The notes under the pieces: model-generated
Databases searched by the model: none
The model's input: only the letters and a program-made list of their open reading frames with translations
Told to the model about the DNA's origin: nothing
Assembly (NCBI GenBank): GCA_036924085.1
Contig: JAVGWX010000003.1
Coordinates: forward strand, 117,239,264 to 117,303,263
Direction of reading: 5' to 3'
Origin: Ariolimax columbianus
Lineage: Eukaryota; Mollusca; Gastropoda; Stylommatophora; Arionidae
DNA: 64,000 nt
Program-made: the position numbers and the translations under genes
Part shown: one piece after another, positions 58,451 to 64,000 of the stretch
How positions within the stretch are numbered: position 1 is the stretch's first letter
Layout: every line of letters begins with the position of its first letter

Positions 58451-58639
58451 TGACGGGATCTTTACTTTTTTGCTACATTATCGTGATGTCATCAAATAGT
58501 CATGTCATCAAATAGTCAAAAGGGCTTGCCCTGTAGTTGAAAGATGCATGCCTTGCCAGAATTTAGGAAAAAATAGCTAACTAGTAGAAACAAAAACCGT
58601 TTAGGTAATTGCAGGTTAATTTTATGGTTCTTTTGATTT

Positions 58640-58698
58640 AGATTCAACAGACAGTTGACGTCTGACAGCGTATGAAGAAGAAGAAGATTCAACAGACA
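58640..58698 (+). mobile_element. 31-bp LINE stub between 14-bp target duplications
   Basis: AGATTCAACAGACA occurs at 58640-58653 and 58685-58698. Between them (58654-58684) lies GTTGACGTCTGACAGCGTAT then GAAGAAGAAG, the exact 3' terminus of the RNase H LINE seen at 20052-20087. Confidence 0.9.
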
Positions 58699-58699
58699 A

Positions 58700-59384
58700 C
58701 ATATTATTTTTGTTGCTGTGTGAAAACATTATTTCATAGTTCTTTCACTGATAAAAACAAAATTTAGCAACAGCAGTTGTGAAGAAACATATATTATAAA
58801 CTCTAGGAAAACAACATAAACTAAAGTGAGTAAACGACTATCAGGATTCGAACCACAGACCTCCAGGTGATGGTTGTGACTTGCTGAGAAGAAAGAGAGT
58901 CATTTAATAAGGGAGAATTATGCTAACTAGAAACTTCTTTCATTCACAGATAGGTATTGTTGGTTATATCATGGTCTTATACATTTGTATTTGGTGACTG
59001 TGGCCTGGGGGTAACCTTGATAAGGACTGATTTAGTTGATTTATAGTGTGCATTTTGATCTGGTCCATTCGTCTTGTCTAGGGGGCGTCTGGAGAAAGGC
59101 TGTTTCTTTGATTGTGTGGCCAGTTATTGTTTGTCTTGTACATAAAAGGGGGCAGGTTTGTCTACCCCACTGTTGTACACTGCTCTTTAGGCTTTATAAA
59201 ATGTGTCTTCAGCCTGACTGCACTGAGTTAGAGGGAAATTGTGAGGTTGGGCCACACATCTCTTAAAGCTGAAGATGTTCAAGTATCTAACATTTTATTC
59301 TCTTTAGCTAAATCAGTTATATGTCTATCTTGATCTTTTTAGTGTCATTGCAGTGTTAATGTAATATTTCAGATTGATATTGTG
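58700..59384. other. no recognisable gene
   Basis: A reversed B-box-like GATTCGAACC at 58845-58854 may be part of an old SINE. The frame at 59036-59266 has no support. Confidence 0.45.
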
Positions 59385-59650
59385 ACCCTGTCACTCCACT
59401 TCTACCATGGGTGTATAGAGTACTTACATAGATAGACATAAAGGAAGTAATGAAGACAATGGAAAGTGTTGGATTGAATGGCTCAGGACAGTAGAACTTA
59501 TATACTGACTTAGTGGCTCCTCTTTTACTTGGGATGTAGAGGACTTTTATTGATAAACCTAAAGAAAGTAAGGAAGACATAGATAGCTAGAGTGAATAGT
59601 TCGGGAGAGGAACATATATATTTGCATAGTCACTCCACATCTACCATGGG
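59385..59650. repeat. diverged tandem repeat, unit about 126 bp
   Basis: GTCACTCCACTTCTACCATG (59388) recurs as GTCACTCCACATCTACCATG (59631), with a more diverged middle unit (TGGCTCCTCTTTTACTTGGG at 59514). AGAAAGTAAGGAAGACAT-like text is also repeated between units. Non-coding. Confidence 0.65.
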
Positions 59651-59741
59651 GTATATATATTTTTTCTTTTCCTTGTGGCCAATAGTTTCTACAGGATGGT
59701 GTAGGTGTCTCCATGTCAAGCCTTCTACAGTTTTCTCTTGT

Positions 59742-59880
59742 TACAATAATAAATGCCCATCACAAGTGAAGACATCGACTGCATCAGACTTGTTCTGCAA
59801 GATGTTTTCATATGACTGTGAAAATCAATCCAGGCATGGCAGACCCTGCCACACCTGGCTGCATACATAGCTAGTTACAA
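59742..59880 (-). mobile_element. finger-tailed LINE 3' end, copy E
   Basis: On the - strand: RCGRVCHAWIDFHSHMKTS, the C2H2-type finger (second Cys to His), followed by AAGTCTGATGCAGTCGATGT and a TATTATTG tail at 59743-59752. Strongly 5'-truncated. Confidence 0.75.
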
Positions 59881-61546
59881 TTTGTCTTTACTTGATTTCT
59901 TAGCTGTCCATTCTACGCTTAGCATGCCATGTTACTGTATGTGTAGATAAGTACTTCTTTTGGTATCCGTTCAAAAGAGTAAGCGCTACTGAAATAACTT
60001 ATATAATTCTTCTTCTTCATTTGCTCCCAAATAATCACGTCTAGTTCCTTTATAAAACTGACGATTTGTCTCAGACTACACTTGGTGCCATGCATTTAAT
60101 TATTTATTCTTGCAATGTAACTGACAGTTCTATCCATATAAATGAAGTAACATTAGATGCAACAATAGATTTGTGACTTATTCAAGATGACACAAGGTTA
60201 ATGTTATCCAATACAGCTGCTTGCTCTATTATAGTGTATTTGTCGTTGAGTTCTTAAGATGCGTTGTTAGTCTGATGCACAGAGTACTATTATCTTCTGC
60301 AACTGGCAGCAGAATTCCAAGGCAAGAGGAAGCCTGAGACAAATATATAATTCTATGTTAAAGAAACACCACAGAAGCATAGGTTGAAAAGATACACAGC
60401 TATACAGATGGTACACGAAATAATATGACACAAGCCAACGTTGTCTAACGACATAAGTGAACAGACTAGATGAAACGATATCCAGTTTGGTATAGATTAA
60501 ATTGATTTTATCGTGGGATCAAACATACATTTTCAAAAGAAGAACTGCATATACCCATTTATGATAAATTTAATGGAGTGGAATGTGAAGATAACGGCGG
60601 CTACTTTTACGTGCGAGCGGCAGTCAAAAAGTAATCTTAACATTGTTTGTGTTAACAGGATATGTCATATTAAGGTTATTTCTCCACTCCTGTTCGTATA
60701 AAATGGCAGCTTTTTCCATGTCTGCTTCTCGAGACAAGCCACCGTTGATCATAACATGAATGATCATAGTTTAACTTTTTAATTCTGCTCTGTTATGAAT
60801 CTATGTTGCTGCATTCCGGAGAGACCTAAAGGTGCTCAGTATATTTCGGGAAATGGTGAAAGATGGGGTGGGAACATTTTGTTTTCGTAGGTCGAAAGAT
60901 GTACAAGCTCTTGCTGTAGACAGTATACACGTCTGAATGTGAATTCAATATTACGTGGCTCATCGATTGCAACGGCACGACTATCGAGGGGGTAATTTAT
61001 CGACTTTAGAATCTCACCACTTTCCATATACAGTGTCATTAAAATGGGTGTCTTCAAATCGACGACCTCAGTTCTTTCACTGCCATGAACTCTATCATTA
61101 CCAGAACAGTGGATCCACCCAGTCTCCTGAAAGTTCGAGGCTTCTGGTTGCTATTCAACGTGATGCAGTCATACCTTCTGTAACCTCCGAAGCAAATATT
61201 GAAAGTTTCAACAATGTGACTAGTCAAAGAACATTATTATAAATCCTGTCCGAAACTAGTTACAAAATTACTTATTTGAACTCTAGTTCTATCAAATATT
61301 TGTTCAATTTACAGTTTACTTCAATGGATTGTCGCTTTTTATTACCCAAGCTTTATTGAACGAGGTCACTTCTTTCTTTTTTTGTGCTTATCAACTTTTG
61401 AACAGGCCTCGGTGTTTGAACGTTTATGGTGTCACATTCTTGACCTACATTCTTTAAGACCGTCAACTAATTCTCAACTTCAACTAAAGGGTATTCTGTT
61501 CCTACTGTTCTTTGATCAGCGTTAACCCCTGCATGAGTCCTGAAAA
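59881..61546. other. no recognisable gene
   Basis: Two overlapping frames at 60836-61242 (73 codons on -, 95 on +) have no domain and no splice support. Nothing else seen. Confidence 0.45.
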
Positions 61547-61548
61547 TA

Positions 61549-62860
61549 CGAGGCGTGTTCAACTGAAACCGGACCCAGTGGCTTTATTGCAAACATATGA
61601 AAGATACATCATCTGGTGTGATAGAATTAAATATAGCAATTGTTATGAAACAAACCACAGGGTTAGTTAGATAATGTCGCCATAGACATTCAGACACACA
61701 CCCCACTGTTTGGGTAGACGGAGGATGTTGTCCAAAAGAAATTATATCCGTTTCTCTTTTTGAACCAGTTGTTCACCGAGGTTTGACGTCGGCATCGGAG
61801 TCCAATCTTTGTCCCTTCAGCAATTTGTTTAAGGGTCCGAACAAGTGGAAGTCAGAAGGGGACATATCGGGGCTATAAGATGGATGTAGCAGAACTTCCC
61901 ACCTTTTCTGTGCTAACGCTTTCTGAACAATGTTCGCGACATGCTGGCCCGCATTGTCGTGCAACAGAAGCATGTCGCCTTGTCGGGTCGTTTATTTTAT
62001 TATTACTGTATGCATCATGTCTAGTGTCATTGTAGCGGGTGGCATTGATGTTCACGCAATGCTCTTTAAAGTCTACCAACAAAAGTCCCTCGTGGTCAGA
62101 AAACGCTGTCACCATAACCTTGCCAGCGGAAATGTGACTTGAATTGTTTTGGTTTCGGTGATCCATGATGTTTCCATTGCATGCTGGGAGTTTTGCTGCT
62201 CTGCTCAAAGTGGTGGCACCACGGTTCATCACCTGTCACAATGCACAAATGAAATCAATCACACTCCTCTTCATATCGCAGCAAGTGGTTCAAACTCCAT
62301 CCCACGCGTTCTTCCTTATTGTGGTTGGTCAGCAACCGAGGTAACCATTGTAAACACACCTTCCGATACTTCAGTTTCTTGCTAACCACCATTTGAACTG
62401 TCCCTAGCGACACAACGAATTCGAATGCTAGCGAACGTAAACTCCGGTGACGGTCCACCCGAATTGCTGCATCGATTTTGGCGATGACATCTTCTGATAC
62501 AACAATATGCGCCTGACCTGGTCTCGGAAGATCTTTCGTTAAGTCCCTTCCTTTTTTTAAACATCATTGTCTAGTTCTTCGCTGTTGTCTTCGACACACA
62601 TTTGTCACCATACACCGCCTGCAATCTATGATGAATGTCAACTGGTCGACATCCTTCAGCTGTTAGAAACCGAATCACGGCTCGCTGATCAACTCTGGAT
62701 GGATTCCATATCACATCCGCCAAGTTTACGACGGCCTGACAAGGAAACTATGAGTCGAAGGATAAACATATTTTGCAAACTTGTGAAGTGACGTCATCAT
62801 TCGCATCGTAAGTATGTTCACTTGTTGTAGTTTGGTCCGTTTTCATTTGAACACTCCTCG
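61549..62860 (-). mobile_element. full-length mariner transposon, transposase broken
   Basis: 1312 bp with inverted ends (left CGAGGCGTGTTCAACTGAAA, right reversed CGAGGAGTGTTCAAATGAAA) and TA at 61547-61548 and 62861-62862. The - strand coding region runs from about 62709 to 61690, about 340 codons, the usual mariner length. Motifs in order: RAVIRFLTAEGCRPVDIHHR (first helix-turn-helix), SLGTVQMVVSKKL (second), VMVTAFSDHEGLLLVDF (first Asp), LLLHDNAGQH (second Asp), YSPDMSPSDFHLF (third Asp, 34 residues after the second, so DD34D), and VNNWFKKRNGYNFFW near the end. At least three frame breaks, including near the start and after DADVK. It would cut and paste the element at TA sites; now inactive. 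Confidence 0.93.
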
Positions 62861-62862
62861 TA

Positions 62863-63099
62863 TCAATGTCTTTGCCCCTGTGTGCGTTCTAATTTATATC
62901 AAGTCCTATATAGCTCAGACACGTGACATGTTTTTAAAAACATATCTAGACTACAGATCTTTATCAACACATGCTTCGAATTAGATCGTCATATGTAGTG
63001 ATACAAAAGACGATACAACTGGAGATGGAGATTAAAAAATGTATTGAATACATCCTCAGTAAAACACCTAAAAACATAACCATATATGGGATCAAGATG
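62863..63099. other. spacer without recognisable feature
   Basis: Nothing supported. Confidence 0.5.
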
Positions 63100-63450
63100 C
63101 TGAGCAGCGAATGAGCTGCAGTGGTCAGTGACCCATAGCTGACTGCTAGTGTCAGGGCAAGCGAACCAGAGCTGCCAAAACCCTTCTACACCTCTACGTG
63201 GTGATCCTGGATAACAGACTGCAGCAGGACATACTGACTAAGGAGAAGGGATCGAAGAGGGAATGCTAACCCGGTACTCAAAAAATGCTTGCTGAAGTCG
63301 GATGTGTTGGACCAAAAGGTGCAAATATCGCAGCCAAGCTGTAAACTACGACACAACGCATTCCGTTCTCTGGACTACATTCTGCTACTTACCCTTTCAG
63401 GGTTTGGTAGTGAGCGATTGAGAACGAACGAAGAAGAAGAAGATAACCAT
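63100..63450 (+). mobile_element. SINE-like repeat, family B, copy 2
   Basis: Longer copy of the repeat at 3160-3434. It has GCGAACCAGAGCTGCC, the shared block GCTGAAGTCGGATGTGTTGG (63293-63312), AAACTACGACACAACGCATT, and a tail GAACGAACGAAGAAGAAGAAG (63421-63441, shown here only to name it). Confidence 0.7.
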
Positions 63451-63634
63451 CTATGCTGTAGGATGGAACCCACATTGGGATTATATGGGAGGGATGATCA
63501 TTTAATACCTGACCAAGAATAGTAGCATAGGAAGTCGGTGCAGGCTCACGTACGAATCTAAAGACGATGGCACATAATTGGAATTGGCGAAGAGAGGCTG
63601 TTGCAACCGTGTATATGGTGGACCGGGGAGTGAA

Positions 63635-63810
63635 GAGTAATCAGGGTCAGGTGAAGCGTACTGATCAAGGTGGGTATGAAAAGTAATCAGGGTCAGGTGA
63701 AGCGTACTGATCAAGGTGGGTATGAAAAGTAATCAGGGTCAGGTGAAGCATACTGATCAAGATGGGAATGAAGAGTAATCAGGGTCAGGTGAAGCATACT
63801 GATTAAGGCC
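63635..63810. repeat. 46-bp minisatellite, about 3.8 units
   Basis: Unit AGTAATCAGGGTCAGGTGAA + GCGTACTGATCAAGGTGGGT + ATGAAA. The first two units are identical over nearly their whole length; later units change GCGTAC to GCATAC. It is followed by sequence related to 21925-22085. Confidence 0.92.
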
Positions 63811-63945
63811 GCCTGATCACGTCCTTGTTCGTGCTCCTGGAAAATTTCTTAATTCTCATATTGATAAATTTACTTATCAACCTTGCATTGCATTACAACC
63901 AGATGGACTGCAGTTCACCTTCTTAAGTGTGCCTTGGGCTGTAAG
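63811..63945. repeat. dispersed repeat, right flank of the minisatellite
   Basis: CTTGCATTGCATTACAACCA, CTTAAGTGTGCCTTGG and the preceding GGTGAAGCATACTGATTAAG resemble 21925-22085 in the same order, so the minisatellite unit seems to be an amplified segment of a dispersed element. Confidence 0.5.
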
Positions 63946-64000
63946 TAAAACCATAGTAATCTAAAACATAAGCAACTCGGGAGTTAACTGTCCAAATAGC

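Noticed and set aside
60836..61242. Overlapping + and - frames of 95 and 73 codons
   Set aside because: No domain or splice support; overlap suggests chance.
63635..63810. Considered as a CRISPR-like array
   Set aside because: Direct head-to-tail 46-bp units, no spacers.

Overview
This is an animal nuclear genomic window of the repeat-rich kind. It is AT-rich, with spliced genes, dense eroded non-LTR retrotransposons (LINEs), tRNA-derived SINEs, Tc1/mariner and hAT-type DNA transposons, and many microsatellites. A lophotrochozoan, plausibly a mollusc, is my best guess from the mix of element types and the HIG1 gene. The taxon is inference, not something I can read directly. There is no operon logic, CRISPR array, rRNA or convincing tRNA gene.

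Only two host genes can be supported, both on the + strand. The first is a two-exon HIG1-domain gene (HIGD2A-like, 114 aa) with coding exons at 29110-29281 and 31717-31889. The second is a multi-exon gene for a long, Ser-rich, probably disordered protein that I do not recognise. Its coding exons are 52315-53311 and 56210-56987, the splice phases match, and it appears to continue past the last exon I can see.

Nearly everything else that reads as protein is decayed mobile DNA. There are at least four LINE groups. (a) An endonuclease/RT family with a C-terminal C2H2-type finger and an (ATT)n 3' end has copies at 9.8-11.3, 24.6-27.7, 29.5-31.4, 49.3 and 59.8 kb. (b) A CR1/L2-like family with a TTAAG-type tail has copies at 4.2-4.7, 7.55-8.09, 16.3-17.0, 27.9-28.7, 43.7-45.1 and 55.7 kb. 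(c) LINEs encoding RNase H, mostly with GAA-type tails, lie at 1.4-2.6, 6.5-6.9, 12.3-14.2, 17.2-18.9, 19.95-20.09, 39.7-41.5 and 58.65 kb. (d) Other endonuclease/RT LINEs lie at 0.9-1.3, 14.4-15.2, 35.7-36.5, 37.0-39.2, 41.5-42.7 and 50.0-51.1 kb, with C-terminal scraps ending in ATG repeats. DNA transposons include a full-length mariner with inverted ends and TA flanks (61549-62860), an internally deleted mariner (20694-21617), a hAT-type MITE (33908-34420) and a second hAT-like insertion (30337-31039).

The window is best read as layered insertions. Several events can be resolved at base level from target-site duplications. Examples are a 31-bp LINE stub between perfect 14-bp duplications at 58.65 kb, a 142-bp LINE 3' end between 15-bp duplications inside another repeat at 19.9-20.1 kb, and an insertion in a LINE whose removal with one duplication copy restores that LINE's reading frame. 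Two otherwise different SINE families share a short central domain. I found no defence, metabolic or other novel gene system. The most interesting content is the transposon archaeology, the SINE domain sharing and a frame-preserving 51-bp minisatellite.
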